A stretch of 64,000 nt of DNA from Caproiciproducens galactitolivorans (lineage in GTDB: Bacteria > Bacillota > Clostridia > Oscillospirales > Acutalibacteraceae): the NCBI RefSeq assembly GCF_026672255.1, contig NZ_JAPOHA010000001.1:1-64000 (forward strand), read 5' to 3'. A program made the translations under genes and the position numbers. The number at the start of each line of letters is the position of its first letter. The first letter of the stretch is position 1. The notes below the pieces were generated by a model that worked only from the letters and a program-made list of their open reading frames with translations, made no database searches and had not been told where the DNA came from. Below are positions 7,854-17,041 of the stretch, in pieces.

Positions 7854-9083
7854 TTAATAAATGATTGCACCGTATTTTGCGGCGAGCGGTTCCATCAGTT
7901 CGGTCTCAATGGAGCAGGCGGAGTCAATAATGAGCCTGCCCTGAAAATAGCGAAGCGCCGCGTCGAGTACCGGAAGGCTGTTGCAGTGAACGGCGATCGG
8001 CAGCCGCGTCATGGTGCTGTTTTCGCAGAGCAGCATCGCGTCGTCCAGGCTGTTCACTTCCACTAAAGCGGCGTTTGCCCGCTCGTCGTCCAGATCAATC
8101 AGATCGTCTCCCAGAGAACTGGTGCATTCAATGGGTTCGCTGAATAGGATGTCGTCGCCCAGGAAGAACGCTTCGCGTTCATTTGCGGCGGCATAGCAGT
8201 CGGGTTCGGACAATTCCAACAAAGGCGCAAATTCCTTCATTACCTCCGCCAGGGCTTTCAAGTGCTCCGGCGTCGTGCCGCAGCAGCCGCCGACGATTCT
8301 TGCGCCCGCCTTCATGATTTCGCGCATTTCTTCGGCAAAATCCTCGGGCGAAAGGGCGTTTTCGCCGCCGGGAGAATTCCACATGGCAAGGCCGGTGCTT
8401 GGCTTTGCAAGGATCGGAACGCTTACGTGAGGAAGGATTTCTTCAATATATTCCAGCATGGACTTCGGCCCGAAAGAGCAGTTTAGCCCAATAGCGTCCG
8501 CGCCCATCGCCTGCAGGGTAATCACCGTTGGAAGAAGGCTTCCGCCCGTCAGCGTGTGGCCGCTTTCGTCGATGGTAATGGTAACGAATACGGGCAGATT
8601 GGTGGTTCGCGCCGCTAAGACGGCCGCGCGCATATCCGCAAGCGAGGTCTGTGTTTCAATGATAAAGAAATCGACGCCCGCATCATCCAGAGCGCGGACT
8701 TGTTCACGGTAGATATCATAGATATCGTCAAAGTCCGCTTCACCGAACGGCGGTACAAACAGCCCGGTAGGGCACAGATCCCCGCCGACCAGCACACCGG
8801 CCGGTTTCGCGATGCTTAAAGACAGCTCGGCCAGCTTTTTGTTCAGTTCGGCGGTTTCCTTTTCCAGTCCGTAGTTTGCAAGGCAGGCGCGGTTTGCGCC
8901 GAAAGTCGGCGCATAAACGGCCTGCGCGCCTGCGGCGATAAAATCGCTTTGCAGTTTTAACAGCTTCTGCGGGTTTTCCGAAATCCATTTTTCCGGGCAA
9001 ACGCCCTTCGGCATACCGGCCGCGGTCAGGTTGGTGGCCGTCGCGCCGTCCAGCAGCATGGGCAGTTTAAAAGGGAAACTCAT
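7854..9083 (-). CDS. Homocysteine S-methyltransferase domain protein
   Basis: 409 residues. Residues 1-290 form a homocysteine S-methyltransferase barrel like the N-terminal module of cobalamin-dependent MetH: LDGATATNL at the start, zinc ligands Cys202 (GLNCS) and Cys267-Cys268 (GGCCGTTP). The last ~75 residues (VNSLDDAMLL, IAVHCNSLPVLDAALRYF, IIDSACS, KYGAIIY) resemble only the opening of the pterin-binding domain that follows in MetH, as if the protein were cut short there. No cobalamin-binding module is present. It may pair with separate pterin/cobalamin proteins or use another methyl donor. It ends a minus-strand series after argS (30-base gap). Confidence 0.82.
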   Translation of the reverse strand: MSFPFKLPMLLDGATATNLTAAGMPKGVCPEKWISENPQKLLKLQSDFIAAGAQAVYAPTFGANRACLANYGLEKETAELNKKLAELSLSIAKPAGVLVGGDLCPTGLFVPPFGEADFDDIYDIYREQVRALDDAGVDFFIIETQTSLADMRAAVLAARTTNLPVFVTITIDESGHTLTGGSLLPTVITLQAMGADAIGLNCSFGPKSMLEYIEEILPHVSVPILAKPSTGLAMWNSPGGENALSPEDFAEEMREIMKAGARIVGGCCGTTPEHLKALAEVMKEFAPLLELSEPDCYAAANEREAFFLGDDILFSEPIECTSSLGDDLIDLDDERANAALVEVNSLDDAMLLCENSTMTRLPIAVHCNSLPVLDAALRYFQGRLIIDSACSIETELMEPLAAKYGAIIY

Positions 9084-9113
9084 TGCTCTTCATTGCTCCT
9101 ATCGTATAACCGG

Positions 9114-10808
9114 TTACATGCTTTCCGGCGCCGATATTTTAAACATGGAAAGCACGTTGCAGATCACAATGGATACCGTATTGCATAAATACAACCTTGC
9201 GGCGGCGAGGCTTTCGTTTTCGCCCTTTACGCGGCAGGTGTTGTAAAATTTGTGGAACAGTGTCGCCAGCGTAATGACATAACGCGTAATCCGTGCGGGA
9301 TCGTAGTCCTGCGCGGCGGCGACGATTTCGCCCGTGAAGGCGGAGAGATGACGGATAAGCTCGATTTCTTCCGGTGCGGTCAGAAGCGCCAGTTCCTCGT
9401 CGGTGCAGTCGCGCAGGTGAATCCCTTCGGAAGCAAGCATTTTAAAAATGCTGCAAATCCGGGCATGAGCGTACTGCACGTAATAAACCGGGTTCTGCGA
9501 ATCCTGCTGTACCGCAAGGTCAAGGTCGAAATCCATTTGCGAGGTGGCCTCGCGCATGTTGAAGTAGAACCTTGCCGCGTCCACCGGAACCTCGTCCAAC
9601 AAATCGGCAAGCTGAATTGCTTTTCCGGTACGTTTGCTCATGCGAACCACTTCGCCGGCTTTCACCAGACGGACAAGCTGGATTAAAACAACGTCGAGCT
9701 TGCTGCCGTCCAGACCGATCGCGTCCATCGCGCCCTTCATACGGGCCACGTGTCCGTGGTGGTCGGCGCCCCAGACGTCGATGCAGCGGCTGAATCCGCG
9801 TTTCTCGAACTTATTACGATGATACGCGATATCCGCCGTAAAATAAGTCGGATTTCCGTTCTGGCGGACAAGAACTTCATCTTTTTCCGCGCCGAACTTT
9901 GTCGCGCTGTACCAGACGGCGCCGTCCTTTTCGTAGGTTAATCCCTTGTCCTTCAAAATCTGAATGGTTTCGGTGAGTTCGCCGTCGTTGTGCAGGCGGC
10001 TTTCAAGGAACCATTCGTCGTATTCGATTCCGTATTTTTTCAGGTCGGACTTCATCTTGTCGATATTTTTCGGCAGTGCGAAATCAATCAGCGCTTTTTC
10101 CCGCTCCTTTTGTTCCGCATTGACGTATTTGTCGCCGTAAACCGCTGCGAACTCGGAAGCGCGCTCTTTTATGTCGTCGCCCTGATATCCGTCCTCCGGA
10201 AATTCCACCGCGCCCTCGCCTTTGAAAATCTGAAGATAGCGCGCGGAAAGGGAATTGCCGAATTTTTCAATCTGGTTGCCCGCGTCGTTTACATAGAATT
10301 CGCGCCACACGTCGTAGCCCGCCGCGTCGAGCACGGAGGCAAGGCAGTCGCCCAGAGCGCCGCCGCGCGCGTTTCCCATATGCATGGGGCCGGTTGGGTT
10401 GGCGGACACGAACTCGACCATAATCTTTTCCTTTTTGCCGAAATCACTGCGTCCGTAATTGCCGCCGCTGGACGTAATATCCTTTAAGACCTGCGTATAA
10501 AAGTTTTGATTCAGAAAGAAATTAATGAATCCGGGCCCGGCAATTTCAAAGCGGTCGAAAAAAGTGCCTTCCAGCACGATGTTGTCTGTAATAATTTCCG
10601 CGATTTTCCTCGGCGCAAGATGAAACGCCTTGGCGGAAACCATGGCGGCGTTTGTCGCCCAGTCGCCGTGTGCGCGGTCGGCCGGAACTTCTATGGTAAA
10701 CGGCGGCATTTCCGCCTCGGGCAGGCTTTTGCCGGCCTGGGCTTTTTCAATCGCGCGCTGAATTGCGCTTTTCAGTTCATCAGTTGCCTGCAGCACTATT
10801 TTTGACAT
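9114..10808 (-). CDS. argS: Arginyl-tRNA synthetase
   Basis: 564-residue class I synthetase that charges tRNA-Arg. The HIGH-type motif is NPTGPMHMGNARGGALGD, the N-terminal Arg-tRNA recognition domain spans residues 1-110, and the KMSK-type motif is VRMSKRTGKAIQL. The C-terminal helical anticodon-binding domain ends around residue 560 with normal length. Its ATG lies inside the end of the DUF1934 gene (29-base overlap), which indicates coupled translation. No T-box is seen in front of it. Confidence 0.95.
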   Translation of the reverse strand: MSKIVLQATDELKSAIQRAIEKAQAGKSLPEAEMPPFTIEVPADRAHGDWATNAAMVSAKAFHLAPRKIAEIITDNIVLEGTFFDRFEIAGPGFINFFLNQNFYTQVLKDITSSGGNYGRSDFGKKEKIMVEFVSANPTGPMHMGNARGGALGDCLASVLDAAGYDVWREFYVNDAGNQIEKFGNSLSARYLQIFKGEGAVEFPEDGYQGDDIKERASEFAAVYGDKYVNAEQKEREKALIDFALPKNIDKMKSDLKKYGIEYDEWFLESRLHNDGELTETIQILKDKGLTYEKDGAVWYSATKFGAEKDEVLVRQNGNPTYFTADIAYHRNKFEKRGFSRCIDVWGADHHGHVARMKGAMDAIGLDGSKLDVVLIQLVRLVKAGEVVRMSKRTGKAIQLADLLDEVPVDAARFYFNMREATSQMDFDLDLAVQQDSQNPVYYVQYAHARICSIFKMLASEGIHLRDCTDEELALLTAPEEIELIRHLSAFTGEIVAAAQDYDPARITRYVITLATLFHKFYNTCRVKGENESLAAARLYLCNTVSIVICNVLSMFKISAPESM

Positions 10809-11241
10809 CTTTTTTATTTGCCTCCTTGACGGTTATAAACAGCTCGTTCAAGCTTGATAAATTCGAGTTAATATCCAGGGTATAATAGATTTCCAGTTTG
10901 CCGCCCAGGTCGCCCAGCTCGGATTTCACCTTGCTGGTAAATACGCCGACCATCATGTTTCCGAAGCCCGTATCGTACTGGCAGAGATGGCGTTTTCCGC
11001 TTTCCAGTATCAGGCGGGTACGGTCCGCGCCTCCGCGCATCAGCGTAACCTTTTTATTGCCGTCTACCTTTAAAACCGAGGTTTTGGCGGCATTGCTGTT
11101 TTCCGTATCATATTCTTTATAAACAATGTACTGGCTGTCGCCTTTTCGGACGTACGAACCCAGAGTGGTCAGCTCGACCTCGCCGGTTTCGTCATCGATT
11201 CTTTGCCGCCCCTTAATGGAAATAAGGTAATTTTCCAGCAT
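10780..11241 (-). CDS. DUF1934 (YwiB-like) beta-barrel protein
   Basis: A 153-residue protein of the DUF1934 family, known as YwiB in Bacillus subtilis, which is often encoded next to argS, as here. Visible features are ISIKGRQ at the start, alternating beta-strand sequence (YIVYKEYD, VTLMRGG, TRLILESGKRHLCQYDTGFG), and GGKLEIYYTLDINS near the end, consistent with a lipocalin-like barrel. Biochemical function is unknown. It overlaps argS and follows murI by 17 bases in the same operon. Confidence 0.85.
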   Translation of the reverse strand: MLENYLISIKGRQRIDDETGEVELTTLGSYVRKGDSQYIVYKEYDTENSNAAKTSVLKVDGNKKVTLMRGGADRTRLILESGKRHLCQYDTGFGNMMVGVFTSKVKSELGDLGGKLEIYYTLDINSNLSSLNELFITVKEANKKDVKNSAAGN

Positions 11242-11258
11242 CCGTTACTCCTTTGCTT

Positions 11259-12089
11259 TCAATCGTATTTTGTCTTTTCATACAGGTCAATATCCACATG
11301 ACTGACTTCGTTCTTGATGTTTCGCCCTAAAAAGATTCCCGCAATCTGCGAAAATCCTTCGACCCGGTCGCTTACAAAAAAGGAGCAGTCGCCTTCCTCT
11401 GTCCGGTCGCTTAACAAATCCTTTTTCTTCAGCGTTTCCGCGCAGAAAAGGGCGGTTTCGCGGCCGCTGTCAATTAAGGTTACGCCGCTTCCCAAAACGC
11501 CGGAAATAATGTTGCGGATAATGGGGTAGTGCGTACAGCCCAGAATCAGCGTGTCGATACCCGCTTCTTTCAGGGGAGTAAGGTAGCGCTGTGCAACTAA
11601 TCGGGTTATTTCCTCGTTGTCGTCAATAAATCCGTTTTCCACCAGCGGAACGAACAGCGGGCAGTCTTTCTCAAAAACCTCAATCTGCGGATCAATCGCC
11701 TGTAGTTCCCTTCGGTACGAACCGCTTCGAATCGTCGCTGTGGTTGCGATAACGCCGACCTTTTTGTTTTTGGTAACCGACGCCGCGGTTCGTGCAGTGG
11801 GTTTCAGCACGCCGGTATACGGCAGGCTGAGTTCGTCCCCAATACCGCTTGCAACGGAACTCACCGTACCGCACGCGGCGATAATCATTTTTACATTGTT
11901 GGACTGCAAAAAGGCCATATCCTGTTTTGCGTATTTAATAATGGTTTCACGGCTGCGCGATCCGTAAGGAACGCGGCCCGTATCGCCGAAATAGACGAAA
12001 TTTTCATTCGGCATGATTCGCAAAAGCTCTTTTACAGCGGTCAGCCCGCCCAGTCCCGAATCAAAAACGCCGATCGGTCTGTTATCCAT
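11259..12089 (-). CDS. murI: Glutamate racemase
   Basis: Supplies D-glutamate for peptidoglycan. 276 residues with IGVFDSGLGGLTA at the N-terminus (first active-site Asp and Ser), YFGDTGRVPYGSRS, the first catalytic cysteine in IIAACGTVSS, and the second in LILGCTHYPII. The start chosen (12089) gives the family-typical MDNRPIGVFDSG; an ATG six codons upstream sits only two bases after GGAG and is less likely. It follows ddl in the same direction, so two cell-wall precursor enzymes are grouped. Confidence 0.93.
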   Translation of the reverse strand: MDNRPIGVFDSGLGGLTAVKELLRIMPNENFVYFGDTGRVPYGSRSRETIIKYAKQDMAFLQSNNVKMIIAACGTVSSVASGIGDELSLPYTGVLKPTARTAASVTKNKKVGVIATTATIRSGSYRRELQAIDPQIEVFEKDCPLFVPLVENGFIDDNEEITRLVAQRYLTPLKEAGIDTLILGCTHYPIIRNIISGVLGSGVTLIDSGRETALFCAETLKKKDLLSDRTEEGDCSFFVSDRVEGFSQIAGIFLGRNIKNEVSHVDIDLYEKTKYD

Positions 12090-12110
12090 TCTTTTCCATC
12101 GCTCCAAAAA

Positions 12111-13184
12111 CTAATACTTTGTCTTTACTTCAAAAGCAAGTTTGATTAATTTATCCAGTAAGTCGCTGTAAGAAAGGCCGCTTGCCTCCCAAAGCTTCGG
12201 GTACATGCTGATCGATGTGAAACCGGGCATGGTATTGATTTCATTTAAAATGACCTCCCGGCCGTTGCGGACGAAAAAGTCCACACGGGAAAGGCCGCTG
12301 CACCCCAGCATGCGGTAGGCTCTTACCGCCGTTGCGCGGATTTCCTCCGAAACCGTTTCATCGAGATGCGCGGGAATATAAAGCTGGGATGTTCCCGATT
12401 TATATTTATCATCATAATCGTAAAATTCGGCGGAAGCGGCAATTTCACCCACAACGGATGCCTCCGGTTCTGCGTTGCCGAGCACGGCGCATTCGACCTC
12501 CTGCCCGACGATGGCTTCCTCCACGATGATTTTTTCATCTTCATTTGCCGCTCTTGCAACCGCTGCGTCCAGTTCCCCTTCATTCATGACCTTGCTGACG
12601 CCTACGGAGGAGCCTGCGTTGGCCGGTTTTACAAAGATCGGATAGCCGAGTCTCGCCTCAATTTTTACTTTGATCTTAGCGGCACCGGTTTTGTATTTGT
12701 CGGCGTAAAACCAAAGGTACTTGGCCTGATGGATGCCCGCCGCAGTGAGAAGCGTATGGGTAACGGCTTTATCCATGCAGTCGGCGGAAGCAAGCGCGCG
12801 GCAGCCGACAAAAGGAATGCCGCTGAGCTGCAGAAGCCCCTGTATGGTTCCGTCCTCGCCGTTTCTCCCGTGCAGCACCGGCAGCACGCAGTCAACCTTG
12901 ATTACGTCGAACCCCATTCTGCCGTCGGCTACAATTCCGCCGATGCTCCGGTCGGGGGAAAGAAATGCGGGCTGGTTCAGCGTATTGTGTTCCCAGCTTC
13001 CGTCGGCGATTTCTTTCGCCGGGCCGGAAAACAGGTACCAGCGCCCTTCCCTGGTGATGCCAAGGCAAACAGGCTCGTATTTATCCTTCGGCAGATTATT
13101 GATAACGGAAGCCGCGGAAATACAGGATATTTCATGCTCGGACGAGCAGCCGCCGAAAACAACGGCAATCTTCTTTTTACTCAT
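12111..13184 (-). CDS. ddl: D-alanine--D-alanine ligase
   Basis: 357-residue ATP-grasp ligase making the D-Ala-D-Ala terminus of peptidoglycan stems. N-terminal VVFGGCSSEHEIS, HGRNGEDGTIQGLLQLSGIPFVG (substrate loop), VKPANAGSSVGVSKV (ATP lid) and ILNEINTMPGFTSISMYPKLW (metal-binding Glu and Asn) are all present. KLW after MYP is the ordinary D-Ala-type ending; I see no sign of a D-lactate or D-serine ligase. First gene of the ddl-murI-DUF1934-argS run. Confidence 0.95.
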   Translation of the reverse strand: MSKKKIAVVFGGCSSEHEISCISAASVINNLPKDKYEPVCLGITREGRWYLFSGPAKEIADGSWEHNTLNQPAFLSPDRSIGGIVADGRMGFDVIKVDCVLPVLHGRNGEDGTIQGLLQLSGIPFVGCRALASADCMDKAVTHTLLTAAGIHQAKYLWFYADKYKTGAAKIKVKIEARLGYPIFVKPANAGSSVGVSKVMNEGELDAAVARAANEDEKIIVEEAIVGQEVECAVLGNAEPEASVVGEIAASAEFYDYDDKYKSGTSQLYIPAHLDETVSEEIRATAVRAYRMLGCSGLSRVDFFVRNGREVILNEINTMPGFTSISMYPKLWEASGLSYSDLLDKLIKLAFEVKTKY

Positions 13185-13296
13185 TCTATCTATCCTCCAA
13201 AGATTCGCTCTTTTCCTATTTTATACACATTACTACAAATACATATCATACCACAAGGCAGGTATAGGCGCAATTGGAATTTAATTAAATTGTATG

Positions 13297-13325
13297 GTGA
13301 CAAAAAAATGTTTATGTAGTATAAT
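13297..13325 (+). promoter_or_regulatory. Promoter of the 13386 gene
   Basis: GTGACA (13297-13302) and TATAAT (13320-13325) with 17-base spacing, just upstream of the hypothetical gene and divergent from ddl. Confidence 0.6.
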
Positions 13326-13385
13326 TTATAAACATAATCAAAAAGAATAATTCATCCTATAAATTTGGATTCAGGAGTGATATTT

Positions 13386-14177
13386 TTGGAGCAGAAGGCA
13401 TTTGACCTGATTGCTGAAAAAGTCGGCGCTGCGTTAAGCGGACAGGGGTTCGCAAGGGCTGCCGGCGAACAGCGGGAAGAAAGCGGAAGCTATGTGCTGT
13501 ATAAAGGGGAGAACACCGCTTACAGCATCCTTTACAATCAGGACAAAAAGCGTTTTGAACTTAGAAGCTGTGAGATAGAGAACGGTGAGCCGGACAAGAA
13601 GTGGAAATCGGTTTCAATTTGGCTTTTTGACCCGGAAGCCGATGATTTGGCGGCGGCGGAAAGCATTGTAAACGACTTTGTGGAAAGTGTCAGTGCGCCG
13701 AAGCCGGTAGTTGCAAAGCCGAAGAAAAAACGGAAGAAAGAAGACGAAGATACAAACGATCCGGTGTTCTTCTTTAATCGTTTTGTCGGTATTTTCCCGG
13801 AGCTGAAAGAAGAACTGAATACGGAGCGGGAAGAATACGGCGACGTGCGCGCGGTTACGTTCGCAAAAGAGCATCTTGTTTCCCGAATCGAAGCGCTGTG
13901 CGCGCAGTCCGAAAAACAGGACGGCATTAAGCGCTGCTGCGATCTGCTGAACGATATGTATGCAAACGGCGACATGGACGTCCGTTCCATTATTATTATT
14001 GTCATCCTGAATGGGATAGAAGATCCTGCCGCGATTGAAAATATGAAGCCGCTTTTCAGCGACGATCTTAAAAAGAGCTATACCGCCGGTTTAAAATTCA
14101 AGGGCAAAACGGTAAAGCCCGAGAAAAAGAAGAAAGAAAAAAGATTTATAGCGGACAACCTGAATAATATGAAATAA
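13386..14177 (+). CDS. Uncharacterised two-part protein with basic linker
   Basis: 263 residues, not recognised with certainty. The N-terminal ~105 residues look like a small alpha/beta domain (YVLYKGENTAYSILYNQDKK, WKSVSIWLFDPEADD). A strongly charged linker (KPKKKRKKEDEDTND) leads to a helical C-terminal domain (about 125-245) and a lysine-rich tail. Soluble, no signal peptide. The start is the TTG at 13386 placed correctly behind AGGAGTGA; a TTG seven codons upstream lacks a ribosome site. Own promoter, monocistronic. Confidence 0.7.
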   Translation: MEQKAFDLIAEKVGAALSGQGFARAAGEQREESGSYVLYKGENTAYSILYNQDKKRFELRSCEIENGEPDKKWKSVSIWLFDPEADDLAAAESIVNDFVESVSAPKPVVAKPKKKRKKEDEDTNDPVFFFNRFVGIFPELKEELNTEREEYGDVRAVTFAKEHLVSRIEALCAQSEKQDGIKRCCDLLNDMYANGDMDVRSIIIIVILNGIEDPAAIENMKPLFSDDLKKSYTAGLKFKGKTVKPEKKKKEKRFIADNLNNMK

Positions 14178-14458
14178 AAGTACCGGGAATGAGGCGGGTG
14201 CAGCCGCTCCCGGACGCACAGCGTCTTTGGCCTTTTTCCCCGCCCGTATAACGACGTTCCTCTGCGGACGGCTGCAAAGAGCCTTTTGCCCGCCCAAACG
14301 GCTTCGCGTGGGGGTTGCAAAATAAAATGCTTATGATCCCATACAGCAAGTATGTTCCCTCATTTGCCGCGCTTGCCGCCTTGGTACGGTTTCTCAGCAC
14401 CCGGCAAGTTTTTTGGCACTTCAGGCGGGGGGCATAGCACCCAATAATCAGAAAAAAC
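14178..14458. other. GC-rich gap without recognisable gene
   Basis: About 280 bases between the 13386 gene and the rpmG promoter. It is clearly more GC-rich than its surroundings in 14190-14300, contains CGGGA...TCCCG and GCGGG...CCCGC complementary tracts, but no T-run terminator and no open frame with a plausible start. It could be a decayed gene or an interspersed non-coding element. Confidence 0.4.
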
Positions 14459-14488
14459 TTGACATTTCAATAAGGATTATGCTATGAT
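14459..14488 (+). promoter_or_regulatory. Promoter of rpmG-secE-nusG
   Basis: TTGACA (14459-14464) and TATGAT (14483-14488), 18 bases apart. The ~100-base leader contains complementary tracts (CCTCATAAAGGGG and CCCTTTTAAGAGG) and an AGGCC...GGCCT hairpin, possibly regulatory. Confidence 0.7.
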
Positions 14489-14589
14489 TAAAATACCTCA
14501 TAAAGGGGTTATTTTTTTGCGCCCTTTTAAGAGGGAGGCTGAGGCCAGAATTGGCCTAAATATTTTTCCGTATAACGGGAGGTGCCGTC

Positions 14590-14739
14590 ATGAGAGTTAA
14601 AATTACATTAGCCTGCACAGAGTGCAAACAGCGCAACTACAACACAATGAAAAACAAGAAAAATGATCCGGACAGGCTTGAAATGAACAAGTACTGCAGA
14701 TTCTGTAAGAAACACACTCTTCACAGAGAAACAAAGTAA
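14590..14739 (+). CDS. rpmG: 50S ribosomal protein L33
   Basis: A 49-residue ribosomal protein of the large subunit. It starts [12 protein letters not shown] and has a second pair YCRFC, giving the four-cysteine, zinc-binding version of L33. Preceded by GGGAGGTGCCGTC. First gene of the rpmG-secE-nusG series; too short to stand out as an open frame but unmistakable by sequence and context. Confidence 0.95.
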   Translation: MRVKITLACTECKQRNYNTMKNKKNDPDRLEMNKYCRFCKKHTLHRETK

Positions 14740-14759
14740 TCTGGACGGAGGGACAAAAA

Positions 14760-14996
14760 ATGCCAGAGACGACTGAAAAAAAAGAGAATGTTTTTGCTAG
14801 AAAAGGCAGGGATATCTCAAAGTTCTTCCGCGACTGCAAAAGCGAGGTTAAAAAGATAATTTGGCCGACGCCGGAAGCTGTTTTCAGAAATACCGGTGTT
14901 GTTTTGGCAACAATATTCATTATCGGCCTGTTTATTTTTGGACTGGACACAGTGCTCATGAACCTGCTTGGCTTGATTATGAATATTGCAAAGTAG
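14760..14996 (+). CDS. secE: Preprotein translocase subunit SecE
   Basis: 78-residue single-span component of the SecYEG channel. The amphipathic helix FFRDCKSEVKKIIWPTPEA with the hallmark KIIWP, then one hydrophobic helix (about 46-70), is the standard short Gram-positive SecE. GGAGGGACAAAA precedes the ATG. Between rpmG and nusG as usual. Confidence 0.95.
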   Translation: MPETTEKKENVFARKGRDISKFFRDCKSEVKKIIWPTPEAVFRNTGVVLATIFIIGLFIFGLDTVLMNLLGLIMNIAK

Positions 14997-15016
14997 GATA
15001 AGCGGAGGGATTTACT

Positions 15017-15538
15017 ATGCCTGAAGACGCAAAGTGGTATGTTGTTCATACCTATTCCGGGTATGAAAACAAGGTAGCCTCCAATCTTGAAAAGACCGTG
15101 GAAAATCGTCAGCTCCATGATTTGATTCAGGAAATCCGCGTACCGACGGAGACTGTTACCGAAGTGAAGGATAACAAACGGCGTGACGTAGAGCGTAAGA
15201 TTTTTCCCGGTTATGTTCTGGTGAAGATGCTTCTTACCGATGAGTCGTGGTACGTTGTCCGCAATATTCGGGGCTGTACGGGTTTTGTAGGCCCTTCATC
15301 AAAACCAATTCCGCTTACGGATGAAGAAGTGGCGAAATTGGGCGTTGAGCAGAAACAGGTTGAGGTGTCCTATGGCGTCGGCGATTCCGTACACATTATC
15401 GACGGTCCGCTGGAAGGTTTCGTCGGTACCGTTGAGGAAATTGACGCCGACAAGAACCGCGTCCGTGTAACAGTATCCATGTTCGGGCGCGAAACACCGG
15501 TTGAGCTTGAGTTGGATCAGGCTGAAGCGATGGAATAA
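15017..15538 (+). CDS. nusG: Transcription termination/antitermination protein NusG
   Basis: 173 residues. WYVVHTYSGYENKVASNL opens the NGN domain, RKIFPGYVLVKM and VRNIRGCTGFVG follow, and the C-terminal KOW domain has VHIIDGPLEGFVGTVEEID. It binds RNA polymerase and modulates pausing, Rho action and coupling to the ribosome. GGAGG before the ATG. Length is normal, with no inserted domain as in specialised NusG paralogues. Confidence 0.95.
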   Translation: MPEDAKWYVVHTYSGYENKVASNLEKTVENRQLHDLIQEIRVPTETVTEVKDNKRRDVERKIFPGYVLVKMLLTDESWYVVRNIRGCTGFVGPSSKPIPLTDEEVAKLGVEQKQVEVSYGVGDSVHIIDGPLEGFVGTVEEIDADKNRVRVTVSMFGRETPVELELDQAEAME

Positions 15539-15655
15539 TATTCACGGTAATATGCGGGAAACCGCTTATTATGAGGGGCAATGCCCCTGTGGGAGGAACG
15601 GATAAATTTTTTCGTCCGCTCCGCCATCTACCACGAATTTTGGAGGTGCAGAAAA

Positions 15656-16081
15656 ATGGCTCAAAAGGTTACGGGCTTTATTAAGCTCCAGATACCTGCT
15701 GGCAAAGCGACCCCGGCGCCGCCTGTCGGACCGGCTCTCGGTCAGCACGGTGTCAACATTATGGCTTTTACAAAGGAATTCAACGAGCGCACAAAGAATG
15801 ACGTAGGACTGGTTATTCCGGTTGTTATTACGGTTTATGCGGATCGTTCGTTTACTTTTGTTACAAAGACCCCGCCGGCCGCCGTCCTTATTAAAAAGGC
15901 CTGCGGAATTGAAACTGCTTCGGGCGAACCGAACAAGAAAAAGGTTGCAAAGATTACCCGCGAGCAGATTAAGAAAATTGCTGAAACAAAAATGCCCGAT
16001 TTGAACGCGGCTTCCGTTGAAACCGCTATGAGCATGGTTGCCGGTACCGCGCGCAGCATGGGCATTGAAGTCGTAGATTGA
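15656..16081 (+). CDS. rplK: 50S ribosomal protein L11
   Basis: 141 residues. [28 protein letters not shown] is the conserved N-terminal tract, and the [15 protein letters not shown] and [10 protein letters not shown] segments are standard. It forms the GTPase-associated centre. The frame opens earlier (15581) but the ATG at 15656 behind TGGAGGTGCA gives the family N-terminus. Followed by rplA after 60 bases. Confidence 0.95.
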   Translation: MAQKVTGFIKLQIPAGKATPAPPVGPALGQHGVNIMAFTKEFNERTKNDVGLVIPVVITVYADRSFTFVTKTPPAAVLIKKACGIETASGEPNKKKVAKITREQIKKIAETKMPDLNAASVETAMSMVAGTARSMGIEVVD

Positions 16082-16141
16082 TCACCCGGGTGGGAGGAAC
16101 TTTTCTACTCCGATTTTACCACTCAATAGGGAGGAAAACCA

Positions 16142-16834
16142 ATGAAACACGGTAAAAAATATGTTGACGGCTTAAAGCTGATCGACCGTACAAAACTTTA
16201 TGATGCAAACGAAGCACTTGATCTCTGCGTAAAGACCGGAACATCCAAATTTGACGAGACCGTTGAAGTTCACGTCAAACTGGGTGTAGACAGCCGCCAC
16301 GCCGACCAGCAGGTCCGCGGCGCAATCGTTCTGCCGAACGGCACCGGTAAAAAAGTCCGCGTACTTGCCATCTGCAAGGGCGACGCTGCGAAGGATGCCG
16401 AGGCTGCCGGAGCGGAGTTCGTCGGTGCGGAAGAAATGGTTCAGAAAATCCAGAACGAAAACTGGATGGATTTCGATATTTTGATTACAACACCGGACAT
16501 GATGGGTCTGGTCGGCCGTTTAGGTAAAGTCCTCGGCCCCCGCGGCTTGATGCCGAACCCGAAGGCCGGTACGGTAACACGTGACATCGGCAAGGCAATT
16601 GCAGACGCCAAAGCCGGTAAGATCGAATATCGTCTCGATAAGACCAATATCATCCACTGCACCATCGGCAAGGTGTCTTTCGGCGGTGAGAAGCTGCTCG
16701 AAAACTTTAATGCCCTGCTCGGCGCGATTGTAAAGGCAAAGCCGGCCGCTTCAAAAGGCCAGTATATTAAGAGCTGCGTTGTTGCTTCAACAATGGGCCC
16801 CGGTGTCCGGATTAACCCGAACAAGGTTGGCTGA
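16142..16834 (+). CDS. rplA: 50S ribosomal protein L1
   Basis: 230 residues beginning [26 protein letters not shown]; contains [22 protein letters not shown], the [24 protein letters not shown]-binding stretch (described in halves) and a C-terminal SSTMGPGV-like [10 protein letters not shown]. Forms the L1 stalk and in other bacteria represses its own mRNA. Good AGGGAGG ribosome site. Confidence 0.95.
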   Translation: MKHGKKYVDGLKLIDRTKLYDANEALDLCVKTGTSKFDETVEVHVKLGVDSRHADQQVRGAIVLPNGTGKKVRVLAICKGDAAKDAEAAGAEFVGAEEMVQKIQNENWMDFDILITTPDMMGLVGRLGKVLGPRGLMPNPKAGTVTRDIGKAIADAKAGKIEYRLDKTNIIHCTIGKVSFGGEKLLENFNALLGAIVKAKPAASKGQYIKSCVVASTMGPGVRINPNKVG

Positions 16835-16845
16835 TCACAAAAAAC

Positions 16846-17007
16846 TTGACAGGCCCTGCGGTCTGTGCTAGTATATTAATGCTGTTCTTTATTCCAAAGA
16901 CAGCAGGCGCGTTCGCTTAATGGGTTTTTCCCAGCCTGCCGAGGAGAGAGCTGTTCATACACGCTGTGTATTTACGCCCTTCCCGCGGTATGTGGGAAGG
17001 GCTTTTT
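16846..17007 (+). promoter_or_regulatory. Promoter and L10-type leader of rplJ-rplL
   Basis: TTGACA (16846-16851) and TAGTAT (16869-16874), 17 bases apart, start a structured leader with the kink-turn-like region around 16905-16955 where L10(L12)4 binds in Firmicutes. It ends in a terminator-like hairpin, GCCCTTCCC (16976-16984) with GGGAAGGGC (16994-17002) and TTTTT. This suggests attenuation of rplJ-rplL by excess L10 complex. Confidence 0.82.
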
Positions 17008-17041
17008 ATGTGTCGCATTCCAGCTATGGAGGTGAATACAT

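Noticed and set aside
12366-13319. A 317-residue open frame on the plus strand opposite ddl
   Set aside because: It lies antisense to a certain gene, has no ribosome site, and its length follows from the GC-rich third codon positions of ddl.
15539-15655. Separate gene start for rplK at 15581
   Set aside because: The extra 25 residues are not part of L11, and the ATG at 15656 has the proper ribosome site.
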